Shown: positions 50,906-59,909, numbered from the stretch's first letter. The stretch is DNA of 64,000 nucleotides from Argyresthia goedartella (GCA_949825045.1 OX463829.1:18756715-18820714); one strand, 5' to 3'. Notes: a model not told the origin generated them from the sequence alone. Made by a program: numbers and translations.

Positions 50906-53900
50906 TAGAGTGAGGCCAATTTTACTTCATCATAGTGATGTTTTATGTATTTACGATTGATTAGGAGGGATAAGGTATTGTTACCATGTATTTTCACTAC
51001 TTTATAAGGGCCTTTCCAAATCGGTGATAAGGCTTTTCTGAGACGTAGGTGGTTCTTTAGATAGACCAAGTCACCTACTTTGTATTGAATAGGACGAGTT
51101 CGGTTGTCATAATATGATTTAGAGTTTTCTTTAGACCTGAGCATATTTTCTATGGCTTTTTGTCTGGAATGTTGTAATCTGTGTTGTAGCATTTTCACAT
51201 ATTCTGGGTATGACGCATCAGGTGGAGTACTGTATATGGAATCTGGAAGATGTGGTTTGTGAGCGAATAACAATTCGTAAGGAGTGTAATTCGTAGTGCA
51301 GTGTATGCTGGTGTTGTATGACAGCATTGCAGTGTAAACATAACGGGGCCAGTTATCTTGATGTTCGTTAATGAAAGATTTGAGATATTCTTTCAAGGTG
51401 GAATGGCTTCGTTCAAGTGCACCTTGGGTCTGAGGGTGGTAGGGAGAGGACCATAGTTGTTTTATTTTCAGGAAATCACATGTTTTCCTGAACAAGTCAG
51501 CTGTGAAATTAGTGCCCTGATCTGTCAGAATGGTCTTGGGTATTCCAAATAAGGAGATGAAGTGGATGAGACAATCGCTTGATTCTTCAGCAGTTGTGCT
51601 GCGGATTGGGTAAGCAACAGAAAATTTCGTGAGGTCGTCTTGAATGGTAAGGATGAATCTGAGTTTAGCAGTGCCAGACTCTGGTAATGGTCCGACAATG
51701 TCCAATGCTACACGTTGAAAGGGAGATGTCGATGTAGATGTGATTTGCATAGGAGCTCTATTGGTTTTCCTAAGGGCTTTGTTTTGTTGACAAGATGTAC
51801 ATTGCTTCACATAGTTCTCAACGTCACTGCGCATGCCTTTCCAAAAATATTTTTCTTGGATTCTTTTCAGCATTCTGACAGCACCTAAGTGTCCGACAAC
51901 AGGTAAATCGTGATTCTCTTGGAGAATTTTGTTAATTTCGCTCAAAGATGGGTACATGATAGTATTGTGGTAGATATTGACAACAATATTGGTGTTATGG
52001 AATAGATAGTTTAGTATGTTGTATATCTTGATAAAGGAGTGTTTGTCGAATGGGTTTCTAAAATCGGATATACCAATTTCAGTTGTTTCGGTGGATTGTA
52101 TTAGTAGTTCATTCCTAACTGCTTTGAGAGTGTTAAAGATTTCAGGATATGAACATTCGTCAAAGTGATGGACCTTAGTAAATAGAAGATAGTATGTCTT
52201 GTTATTTGTTTCGATTTTGTGAAATGAATACAGTTGTTTCTCACCTTGGATCAGTTGATCAGAGTCGTCCAAATTACCAATGATTTCCTGTATATATGGA
52301 TTGGACTCATCGAGATCAATGGACGTTGGGACAAGAATTGTTTTACAGGTGCTTCTCGTCAGTTTAGCGTTATGCTCTCTCAAGTTTGTATTGAAGTTTT
52401 TGTTTTTATCGGTAATTGACTTGAGGAATTGAGGATATTCCTCTTGGTGTAAATCATCTAATGTGGATAATGGATCTAAAGGTCCAGTTGGGGAAGAACC
52501 TGGGTTATTCTCTATTTGGGGGGGTGACGGCACATTAAGAGCATCGAAGTCTGGGCTAAGGTTGTCATTGTACGGGCTTAATTCTAGGGAACTAAGATCA
52601 ACCAGGCCATCATCTGGATCTGAAGTATTGACCGGGTGGACTGGAAACCGGGATAATGCATCTGCTACGGAGTTGAGTTTTCCTTTACGATAGACAATTT
52701 CATATTCAAACTCTTCGAGAAGTAGACGCCATCGTTGCATTTTGCTGCTTGGGTCTTTGTGGTTGAAAAGCCATTTAAGTGGTCTATGATCTGTTATTAT
52801 CAGGAATTTACGCCCATATATGTATGGTCTGAAGGTTTTGCATGCGAAAATTATTGCCAATAATTCTTTTTCCGTGGTGCTATAGTTAATTTCGTTTTTA
52901 TTCAGTGTTCTAGAGGCATAGGCAATCGGATTATCTTTTCCAACGGTGCCTTGGGAAAGAACGGCGCCAATAGCGTAATTCGATGCATCGGTTGACAGTA
53001 TGAAAGGCTGAGTGAAGTCGGGAAATTTCAGTATTGGGGCACAAACTAGTTTTTGTTTTAATGAGTCGAATGCGATTTGTTGTTGGTTTTCCCATTTGAA
53101 TGGGATATCCTTTTTCAGGAGAGAAGTGAGAGATTTAGCGATTTTTGAGAAATCTGCGATGAAGCGACGGTAGTAGGAAACAAGTCCAAGAAAGGATTTA
53201 ATGTCTTTGGGACATTTGGGTGTGGGAAACTCCGTAACGGCTTTAATCTTATCTGGGTTTGGTTTTACGCCCTCTTCTGTTATAAGATGTCCAAGATATG
53301 CGACTTCACGTCTTAGAAACTCACACTTGTCTGGTTGGAGTTTCAGGTTGAAATCACGAAGTCTTTGAAATATTTCGGAAATGTTGTTGATGTGGGATTG
53401 TAGGTCATAGGAATAGATGACAATATCATCTAGATATACAAAACATTTAATGCCTTGAAGGCCTGAGAGGGCAGAGTTCATCAGTCTTTGAAAAGTCGAG
53501 GGGGCATTTTTTAAGCCGAAGGGCATGCGGTTGAACTCAAAATGGCCCTGGGGAATTGAAAAGGCTGTCTTTTGAGAATCTTCAGTTGACATTGGGATCT
53601 GATGGAAGCCTGACGCTAGGTCTAGAGTGCTGAAATACTTGCATTTTCCAAGTTGGTCCAGGATTTCGGAGATGTTTGGAATCGGGTAAGAGTCACCGAT
53701 TGTGATATCGTTTAACTTTCTGTAGTCAATGACTACACGCCATTTACGTTGTCCAGAGGCGTCCAGTTTCTTTGGGACTACCCAGATAGGGGCGGACCAA
53801 GGGGATGTTGAAGGTTTAATAATGTCTTCGTTCAACATTTTGTTCATTTGGGTTTCTACTTCTTTCTTATGACATTCCGGAAATCTATAGGTTTTTGTGT

Positions 53901-55260
53901 GGATGGGAACATTAGTAGACGTTTTGATTTCATGACTGATTGCATTAGTGTGTGTCAGTTTGTCTCCAGGGAGATGAAAAATGTCGGAAAAATCTGAACA
54001 GATTTCGCGGAGGGCTTCATCTTCTTCGCTATTAAGATGCGAAGTACGTAGTTGTTCAAGTACTTCCTGTGTTCGGTGTACTGAACTAGGGTATTCATGG
54101 TTTTGATTTTTTGTAGTATTTACCGGATCGTGTTTCTTAGTCGTGGATTTGGGTGAATGTCTATAGACATTATATAAATGTATAGGGATAATATGCAACA
54201 CGAGGTTGGAATTCATTGTAACAGGATCTTCTGAAGTATTTATAACTGTGATATTTACTCTTGAGTTTTCTTTAACTTTGACCAAACAGTTTGCAATGAG
54301 TAAGTGTTCGGAAGGGTGTTGGTCAAGTATCAGACCCTCTTTTAGCGCAGGGTCAGAAACGGGACATTCAATCACGGTTTCAGTGCGAGGGGGTATTGTA
54401 TAAATGGGTTCGTTAAATTTCATTTTCAAGATGATGGTTTTGAAATTGAGGGTATTGCTAATGTAGTCGATATTACACTCGTGGTATTCGAAGAGGTCGT
54501 TCCCCATAATACCGTCGTAGGGTAAGAATACATCGTCTACAACATGAAATGTGTGTGAAATGACAGAGTTAGTGTCAGGGAACATTTTTAATTGAAAATG
54601 ACCTAATGTTGTCGATGATTCGACATTATCAATGCCTTTGAATTTGATGACTTCCTTTGTTAAGTCTGGCATTGATTCTATAGAACCTTTCTTGATAAGA
54701 CTAAAGGATGCTCCAGTGTCAATCAAAAACAATAGTTTTCGTTTGGACAGTTTTGTCTGCAACGAGACATGAGGTAAGTATCTCCTCGAAGTGTTAGAAG
54801 AAACTTCAAAGACGTTTAAATCAGGTGTCTTGATGTGTAATGCAGAGTTTAACTTATTATTGAACTCAGTGTTGGACTCAGTGTGTGACACAGTGTTAGA
54901 CTCAGTGTTGGACGCAGTGTTGGACTCAGTGAGGGATTTAGTATGTGACGCAGTGTCGGACTCAGTGTTGGACGCAGTGTTGGACTCAGTGTTGGACGCA
55001 GTGTTGGACTCAGTGAGGGACTTAGTATGTGACGCAGTGTTGGACTCAGTGTGGGACTCAGTGTGTGACGCAGTGTGTGACGCAGTGTTGGACTCAGTGT
55101 TAGACGCAGTGTTGGATTCAGTGAGGGGTTTATTATGTGACGCAGTGTTGGACTCAGTGTGTGACGCAGTGTTTTTTAAATTTAGGACGCCGGTTTGTAT
55201 ATTTGCAGGTCCCGTACGACGTCTACTTGGGACCGGGTTTAGTTTAAATCGCAATTGCAA
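50905..55260 (-). CDS. pol: Errantivirus Pol: protease, RT, RNase H, integrase (1,451 codons)
   Basis: Pol copies the RNA genome and integrates the DNA. In order: an N-terminal tract of about 26 four-residue repeats (residues about 31-134), aspartyl protease (FLIDTGASFSLI near 179, IMGNDLFEYH after), and RT (VVIDYRKLNDITIGDSYPIP, FVYLDDIVIYS near 610). Then RNase H (LSTDASNYAIGAVLSQ near 757, TDHRPLKWLF) and integrase with its HHCC zinc site (VGHLGAVRMLKRIQEKYFW, CTSCQQNK). The D, D, E triad is in LDIVGPL, ILTDQGTNF and GALERSHS. A GPY-type module (WKGPYKVVKIHGNNTLSLL) follows. All catalytic residues are present with no stop. The ATG at 55260 may be unused: the gag stop at 55239 and the heptamer point to entry by minus-one frameshift near 55242. 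Confidence 0.95.
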   Translation of the reverse strand: MQLRFKLNPVPSRRRTGPANIQTGVLNLKNTASHTESNTASHNKPLTESNTASNTESNTASHTASHTESHTESNTASHTKSLTESNTASNTESNTASNTESDTASHTKSLTESNTASNTESNTVSHTESNTEFNNKLNSALHIKTPDLNVFEVSSNTSRRYLPHVSLQTKLSKRKLLFLIDTGASFSLIKKGSIESMPDLTKEVIKFKGIDNVESSTTLGHFQLKMFPDTNSVISHTFHVVDDVFLPYDGIMGNDLFEYHECNIDYISNTLNFKTIILKMKFNEPIYTIPPRTETVIECPVSDPALKEGLILDQHPSEHLLIANCLVKVKENSRVNITVINTSEDPVTMNSNLVLHIIPIHLYNVYRHSPKSTTKKHDPVNTTKNQNHEYPSSVHRTQEVLEQLRTSHLNSEEDEALREICSDFSDIFHLPGDKLTHTNAISHEIKTSTNVPIHTKTYRFPECHKKEVETQMNKMLNEDIIKPSTSPWSAPIWVVPKKLDASGQRKWRVVIDYRKLNDITIGDSYPIPNISEILDQLGKCKYFSTLDLASGFHQIPMSTEDSQKTAFSIPQGHFEFNRMPFGLKNAPSTFQRLMNSALSGLQGIKCFVYLDDIVIYSYDLQSHINNISEIFQRLRDFNLKLQPDKCEFLRREVAYLGHLITEEGVKPNPDKIKAVTEFPTPKCPKDIKSFLGLVSYYRRFIADFSKIAKSLTSLLKKDIPFKWENQQQIAFDSLKQKLVCAPILKFPDFTQPFILSTDASNYAIGAVLSQGTVGKDNPIAYASRTLNKNEINYSTTEKELLAIIFACKTFRPYIYGRKFLIITDHRPLKWLFNHKDPSSKMQRWRLLLEEFEYEIVYRKGKLNSVADALSRFPVHPVNTSDPDDGLVDLSSLELSPYNDNLSPDFDALNVPSPPQIENNPGSSPTGPLDPLSTLDDLHQEEYPQFLKSITDKNKNFNTNLREHNAKLTRSTCKTILVPTSIDLDESNPYIQEIIGNLDDSDQLIQGEKQLYSFHKIETNNKTYYLLFTKVHHFDECSYPEIFNTLKAVRNELLIQSTETTEIGISDFRNPFDKHSFIKIYNILNYLFHNTNIVVNIYHNTIMYPSLSEINKILQENHDLPVVGHLGAVRMLKRIQEKYFWKGMRSDVENYVKQCTSCQQNKALRKTNRAPMQITSTSTSPFQRVALDIVGPLPESGTAKLRFILTIQDDLTKFSVAYPIRSTTAEESSDCLIHFISLFGIPKTILTDQGTNFTADLFRKTCDFLKIKQLWSSPYHPQTQGALERSHSTLKEYLKSFINEHQDNWPRYVYTAMLSYNTSIHCTTNYTPYELLFAHKPHLPDSIYSTPPDASYPEYVKMLQHRLQHSRQKAIENMLRSKENSKSYYDNRTRPIQYKVGDLVYLKNHLRLRKALSPIWKGPYKVVKIHGNNTLSLLINRKYIKHHYDEVKLASL
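54870..55180 (-). repeat. Coding minisatellite in the pol N-terminus (12-bp unit)
   Basis: About 26 units of 12 bp read as four-residue repeats of the form NTAS, NTES, HTES, with rarer LTES and HTKS. There is a higher-order pattern in which HTKS-LTES-NTAS-NTES recurs. It lies between the frameshift site and the protease. Length is a multiple of three, so the pol frame is kept. Confidence 0.9.
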
Positions 55261-56246
55261 TTATCATCATCAGTACAATCGTTTGACTGATTGATGTCAT
55301 CGTCATCTTGACATGACGCGTTGTCGGTGGTGTCTTCACCGGCAAAGTTGACAGAGGCCCTAGGACTCTTTGAAGAAAAGTTTTCATTCTTCTTCTTATG
55401 AGCTAATTTTATACATTGGTCAATGCTGTGACCAACGGATCTGCAATATTTGCAAGAAATGTTTTGGGATTCGTAGTTCTTTGAAGAGGATGCTCGTTGT
55501 GAGGACGCAGTGGAAGTGGACATAGTATGGACCTGTGGTTTAAAATGATCCTCTTTCTTTTTCTGCCACGATGGACGACTCTGAGTGAGGGGACAATTTG
55601 CAGCATGACCCCTATTAAAAGCGCTTTGAAGTAACTTTTCTTCGGAAACAGCTAGATTAATAGCTTCATTCAGGGTTTCTGGATTTTGACATCTTACAAC
55701 CATAGAAAGCTTAGGTTTTAAGCCTATTACAAATGTATGCATGGCAAGGTCTTGCATTGCCGCGAGCCGGCCAGCCAATTCGCCTTTCTTTTTAGTGGGA
55801 ATGCTAATGTTGATTTCAGTCAACAACTGAGCCAGACAAGACTCTAAACGGAGAGCGAATTGGTTGACAGTCTCGTTATTTTGTCGGCAATCCTGTAAAT
55901 CCGACAATAAGTGAGCGTAATGTTTTCGCTCACCGAACTGGGCCTTTAAAAACTGTTCTAACTGAACCCAGTTTTCAAATTCTTTGATAGTGCACGCGGC
56001 TTCGGCGCGCCCTTCTAACTGACTTAGTATGTATTTAAACAGCACATCTTGCTGTGTTGCAGATGCTAATTTTATAGCATTACTACAATTATTCAGGAAT
56101 GCATTAAGTTTTTCCCTAGTGCCATCGAATCTCGGCACAAATTTGATTAAAATGTTTAAGTCAATTGACGACATTGTAAATAGAGCAGTTGTGCTCCCAC
56201 TTGGATTATCTATAGGAAGTGTCGTGACTGGCTTATCTTCAGTCAT
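55239..56246 (-). CDS. gag: Errantivirus Gag (335 codons)
   Basis: Gag forms the particle and packages RNA. The capsid-like region spans about residues 30-220: FVPRFDGTREKLNAFLNNCS, YILSQLEGRAEAACTIKEF, LSDLQDCRQNNETVNQFALR and FVIGLKPKLSMVVRCQNPE. A basic linker leads to one CCHC knuckle, CKYCRSVGHSIDQC, at residues 265-278. The C-terminus is acidic, rich in Asp, and ends DNCNCDLN. The last codons before the TAA contain the frameshift heptamer that leads into pol. The start ATG at 56246 follows a leader of about 700 bases and there is no competing long ORF. Errantivirus Gags vary a lot in their zinc motifs; a single intact knuckle is clear here. Confidence 0.92.
   Translation of the reverse strand: MTEDKPVTTLPIDNPSGSTTALFTMSSIDLNILIKFVPRFDGTREKLNAFLNNCSNAIKLASATQQDVLFKYILSQLEGRAEAACTIKEFENWVQLEQFLKAQFGERKHYAHLLSDLQDCRQNNETVNQFALRLESCLAQLLTEINISIPTKKKGELAGRLAAMQDLAMHTFVIGLKPKLSMVVRCQNPETLNEAINLAVSEEKLLQSAFNRGHAANCPLTQSRPSWQKKKEDHFKPQVHTMSTSTASSQRASSSKNYESQNISCKYCRSVGHSIDQCIKLAHKKKNENFSSKSPRASVNFAGEDTTDNASCQDDDDINQSNDCTDDDNCNCDLN
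55242..55248 (-). promoter_or_regulatory. Minus-one ribosomal frameshift site (TTTAAAC)
   Basis: In the gag frame the end reads GAT TTA AAC TAA, so the canonical slippery heptamer T TTA AAC sits right before the gag stop. Slipping back one base continues as CTA AAC CCG, the pol frame (LNPVPSRRR). The same heptamer is used by coronaviruses and many retroviral-type elements. Confidence 0.85.
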
Positions 56247-56946
56247 AACAAAGTATAATGTTCATAAAATAATACACAGCTTAATAATGCATGAACAATA
56301 ACATCGACCAACACGGTGGGCGATAAAAGTTATAAAACTCAGCGTAATATAATAATCACTGTACTTGCAACGGGATATGATTGTCACGTTCACAAAAGTT
56401 ATGAGTCAAAACACTTACATGTATGCAATCGCACTACTTGTTATCATGATGTTTCTCGGAAATTGCAACGCGATGAACTCGTAGATACAGCTCGCCCACG
56501 GCGAGTTTGCAGTACGGGTAAACCTTTGCAAGTTGCAAGGTTTACAATGACGTGGAGATAAACCTTCCAAAGGTTTAACGCAGTGGAGTAACGGAGTCAG
56601 GGTGACGAGTTCAAGGGTTAACTACCCCAAACTCGGCACAACGAAGAGACGGAGTCGGGTCGATGATGAGCTCAAGGGTTCACTACCCTAAGCTCGACGC
56701 AGTGATGAAACGGAGACACAAAATTATGATGAGCTTAAGGGTTTGCTACCCTTAGCTTGACGCAGTGAAGGGACGGAGACACAAAACACAGAGTTAGATT
56801 AAAAACAGGGTTGAGCTACGGGTCACACTGTACTTTGCACAGTCACAAAGAGCACTTTTATTTTTTTAAACAGAGAAAACAGTGTTTATAAACGGAGACG
56901 TTACACCAGGGATAATTTCTTAAAATCCCTTTACGCTGCCACCAAA
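56247..56946 (-). promoter_or_regulatory. Errantivirus 5' leader with tandem hairpin repeats
   Basis: The leader between LTR and gag is about 700 bases. From about 56470 to 56790 it holds at least four, perhaps six, diverged units of about 60 bases. Each has a short inverted repeat (for example GAGCTCAAGGG ... CCCTAAGCTC) followed by a CGCAGTGA..GACGGAGAC-like word. Clear units start near 56603, 56663 and 56728. The leader has no ORF. The place corresponds to the gypsy insulator and to retroviral packaging signals. Confidence 0.7.
56934..56944 (-). other. Errantivirus primer binding site
   Basis: In sense, the 5' LTR end ...ATAACA is followed by TT and then TGGTGGCAGCG, starting 2 bases from the LTR. 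It begins TGG as needed to pair with a tRNA CCA end. I did not identify the tRNA. Confidence 0.65.
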
Positions 56947-57224
56947 TGTTATGACGCGCTGCGTCAGAAGGTTTTTAAAAAAAACTATTAAAACTTTATT
57001 GACGATAATTAGTTTTATTAGAATTAATATATTGTGAATTTAACACAAATTCCGTGATAATTAAACTTAGAAATACTTTATAAAGGGAAAGGTCTTAACC
57101 CTCAGAGTGACCAACGTAGACTGACTGCCATTAGCAACGAGTAAAAGAGTCTGGAATAGAATTTGATGACGGATAGAAATAAAGGTATTGTCAGCCAGAA
57201 GGGTAGCTAAGACAGGGTATAACA
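56947..57224 (-). repeat. Errantivirus 5' LTR (in element sense) with promoter
   Basis: 278 bp, identical by eye to the other LTR. In sense, an insect initiator-type TCAGTC lies at 57119-57124, with the probable start site at the A at 57122. There is no TATA box in front of it, as in other errantivirus LTRs driven by initiator and downstream elements. Confidence 0.92.
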
Positions 57225-57370
57225 GCACGAAGGGATCCGTACCATTATCTATAAAAAACCGCAAAAAAAAAAAAATATGTCTGTTGTAGGTATGGAAGCC
57301 TCACTTAAATATTTATTTTATTCTGTGTTTATTATTAAAGAGACAACAGTAATACATTATCTGTGTTTAT
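57225..57370 (+). repeat. Lepidopteran repeat, right part
   Basis: GCACGAAGGGATCCGTACC continues the repeat begun at 48703, starting with the second GCAC. It runs through the TTTATTTTATTCTGTGTTT tract and fades near 57370, where the Helentron piece begins. Confidence 0.75.
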
Positions 57371-57399
57371 TTCACTTTCTGGGTAGTTTTGATAAAATC

Positions 57400-58290
57400 T
57401 ATTGCTCAATTCGAAATTGTATCCATAAAGAGCTATGGTAACTGAAGAGAGCACAGTATGTGCCCGCATTCAACTCAATATTGCTAAACACATTATCTAT
57501 TTGAGTATAACCCGTTGTAGTAATAACACGAGGAAGTTTTGACTTTAAACCAATATGGTCAAAATTTTTTTTTTAAAGGCGCATTCTCATTAGATTTTAG
57601 TAAATCAACATTAAAATCCCCGCACACTATAATCGGAAGGAACGGGAATGTTCTGCCATCAAATATGACACTACTAAACGACTAAAAATCGTTATGCAAC
57701 TGGAACGATCTAAAAATCGTTCCAGTTGCATCGAGGGGATCTATATGTGCCAATAATCGGAACTCCTTTGAAATCATAAGAAACGCCTTCACTATGCCCT
57801 TTCCCACACGATGTTTGAAATACTTTTGCGTTAATTTCGGGATAGGTATATTTTTTAACGCAATCATACTCATTCCGCGGTTTGCTGTATTTAGATTTGG
57901 GCCGTGAGTCTTTGAAATAATATCCAAATTATTAATTTTAAAGGAATCCGATAAACTGGCCCACGTTTCTGCTAAAATAACTATATCAGAATTGCTTATA
58001 ATTGGATCGACACTTACATCATCTATGTGATTTCTTAAAGATTGCACGTTGTGTATGCTACTTGAATACAGTTCAGTGGCCTTTCTACGCGAAGATGTCT
58101 GAAAACGGGCACCAACGGATTTTGACGTAAACTACTCTATTTCTATAGCGACTGGACTTGTTTCCGATGGAGGCGAAGGATTCGGGAAATGTGTATCACA
58201 TACTGGAATTATAAACAATCCTTTTGAAGTTCTCGCTCTAGAACAAGCCACGTACAGCATTGATCTTTTAAAGTTAGAACTTAAATGGAC
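57400..58290 (-). pseudogene. Helentron fragment: helicase C-terminus and endonuclease
   Basis: On the minus strand near 58290-58141 the peptide FKRSMLYVACSRARTSKGLF is motif VI of a PIF1-type helicase and stops at 58141. Downstream, in other frames, comes an AP-type endonuclease. It shows HNVQSLRNHIDDV (Asn motif), DIVILAETWASLSD (catalytic Glu), IIVCGDFNVD near 57630-57605, and TTTGYTQIDNVFSN near 57490. The last block, usually SDH, reads FSYHSSLW. Helicase followed by an endonuclease is the layout of Helentrons (Helitron2), rolling-circle DNA transposons. The ORF 58047-57682 covers part of the endonuclease; frameshifts separate the rest. The Rep domain and the ends of the element were not found. 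Confidence 0.6.
57694..57731. repeat. Perfect hairpin, 16-bp arms
   Basis: ATGCAACTGGAACGAT and its exact inverse enclose CTAAAA. It lies within the Helentron endonuclease region and disrupts its frame. Confidence 0.85.
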
Positions 58291-58314
58291 TACAATGGAT
58301 ACGATGTATACGAT

Positions 58315-58348
58315 GGAGCTACGATGGATAAAGATCCATCGTAGCTCC
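58315..58348. repeat. Perfect hairpin, 15-bp arms
   Basis: GGAGCTACGATGGAT and its exact inverse enclose AAAG. It lies just upstream (in element sense) of the visible helicase end. Confidence 0.85.
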
Positions 58349-58469
58349 TTGGCTCTTGTGAACGGTTATCGCCTCAGCCGGAACCAAAGGGAACTAACTG
58401 CGTTCGGCGGATTTGCAGATTCGATGCTTTCCATTTCTTAATAATGTAAGAAACATTATCAATATCGAG

Positions 58470-58853
58470 CAATAATGAGCAAAAAAAAACGAGTTTGTTG
58501 TATGGGAGCCCCCCTTAAATATTAATTTCATTTTAATTTAATTATTTATTTGTAAAGTATATAATATACTCAATATATTGTGAACATTATAAGTCTCTAC
58601 CTGCTACCATTATCCATATCGAACAAAATTAGCAAAAAATGTTGTATGGGAGCCTTCTTCAATATTTATTTTATTCTGTATTTTAGTATTTGTTGTTGTA
58701 GCGGCAACAGAAATACATCATCTGTGAAAATTTCAACTGTCTAGCTACCACGGTTAATGAGAAACAGCCTGGTGACAGACAGACAAACGGACGGACAGCG
58801 AAGTCTCATTAATAGGGTCCCGTTTGGCACCCTTCGGATACGGAACCCTAAAT
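58470..58853 (+). repeat. Lepidopteran mid-repetitive element, fragment 3
   Basis: It has TTGTATGGGAGCC twice, the CAACAGAAATACATCATCTGTG tract, GACAGACAGACAAACGGACGG and the end TACGGAACCCTAAAT. It is in inverse orientation to 46990-47400. The double TTGTATGGGAGCC suggests a partial internal duplication. Confidence 0.68.
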
Positions 58854-59044
58854 AACTAAAGTGATAACACAAATTTTTGTAGGTTACAGTATGTCAAGGT
58901 CATGTTGCATAGTTATTTATCTAGACAAGTAAATCTCGCAACAAGCTTTTATTTCATATAAACAGCGTGATCTAAACACATATATTTTATTTAGTATATT
59001 TCCGTTTTATATACGCTTCAGAATAATTAAACTATGGTAACTAA

Positions 59045-59400
59045 TTAAAAACATACTTCTGGACCCCATTGCCCGAGGGTTTCGACTCCAAAGGGCGCAA
59101 ATATGTAGCTCTTTCCGAGGGCTGCACATTTCCGCCTCTTGATAGCCTCTGCGGTCGCCGCTGCCGCACCAGCCTTGCAGTCAGTCGCTCGCCTGTGAGG
59201 GACAGTGCCAGTGTTTCGACACAAGTTGCGTCCCAAAGCGACTGCCAGTTTTCCATGTTATCTCAGCCGGCTTTTTGCCATCGTACCGCGATATACCTGT
59301 TGGTGCTAGAATCGCAATACACGGCCTCTGCGAAGACGGGTCTAATGGTAGGACTTCATTCGGGCGGTTACAACGGGCCAAGCGCCCCTGGCCTCGGAAA
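59045..59400 (-). pseudogene. Retroelement ORF C-terminal fragment, frameshifted
   Basis: On the minus strand the piece QSLWDATCVETLALSL (frame 59256) is followed in another frame by EAIKRRKCAALGKSYIFAPF and VETLGQWGPEV (frame 59236). Together they match a block I know from the C-terminal end of many metazoan RT-type proteins (WDATCVDTLA ... PFGVETLGPWG). A single frameshift splits it. No RT catalytic motif is present. I cannot place the clade. Confidence 0.55.
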
Positions 59401-59524
59401 AGTATGTTTCCACGAAGTCACCATCATTTTACAAGTAAGACTGAACGTGCTGTGGACCGAGGACAGGGTTACTGATAGTGTGACATCTCCTATTTACCGA
59501 CAGCTTAATGTAATTAATTGATGG

Positions 59525-59909
59525 GTTTGTTCAATTTGAAGTTTTCTTCTTTTTAGAGTATTGAAGTAAAAGCTTTTTTTCGTTTTATACTACACTGAAA
59601 AAGTTCCAGTGACATAGCACCAAATTACTCCTAAACGGGAAAGGCGAGCTTAATGACGCCGTCTGCAATATTGAAGTACATTTAACAGCGCATCAGAATA
59701 TTACCAATTAAAAACGTAAATATTGTAAACGTAATATTGGTTCTATGTCTTAGGAGACATTAAGGTGTTTGTCGGCATTTTGTGGGTGGAACTTTTTCAT
59801 TGGTCGTCAGTGTATTTTTTATTTATATAATATAGTTATCGTTTTGTTATTTTATATTTATACTCGCAATATCTACCTACATAATGAACAGCTAAAGAAA
59901 CATTTATAC
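59525..59909. other. Non-coding sequence
   Basis: I see no coding sequence or repeat that I can name. Confidence 0.45.

Larger units (their letters stand above)
48734..57224 (-). mobile_element. Full-length TED-like errantivirus (insect endogenous retrovirus)
   Basis: This 8,491-bp element has two 278-bp LTRs that look identical base for base. They begin TGTTAT and end ATAACA and are bracketed by the 4-bp duplication GCAC. On the minus strand it carries a structured leader, gag, pol (protease, RT, RNase H, integrase) and env, all open. Gag and pol overlap by 22 bases with a slippery heptamer. The gene order and an F-protein-like Env are those of errantiviruses such as TED, 17.6 and ZAM. The 278-bp LTR is close in size to what I recall for TED of Trichoplusia ni. 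LTR identity and open frames imply very recent insertion and possible activity; nothing in the sequence shows expression. Confidence 0.95.

Noticed and set aside
54870..55180. Regular repeats considered as a CRISPR-like array
   Set aside because: The units are contiguous 12-mers with no unique spacers, inside a retroviral coding frame of a eukaryote.
54791..55294. 167-codon plus-strand ORF through the minisatellite (repeating SVLDAVLDSVRD)
   Set aside because: It is the antisense shadow of the 12-bp coding repeat in pol; the repeat keeps both strands open.
57067..57264. 65-codon minus-strand ORF over the errantivirus LTR
   Set aside because: It lies in the regulatory LTR, recurs only because the LTR is repeated, and has no recognisable domain.
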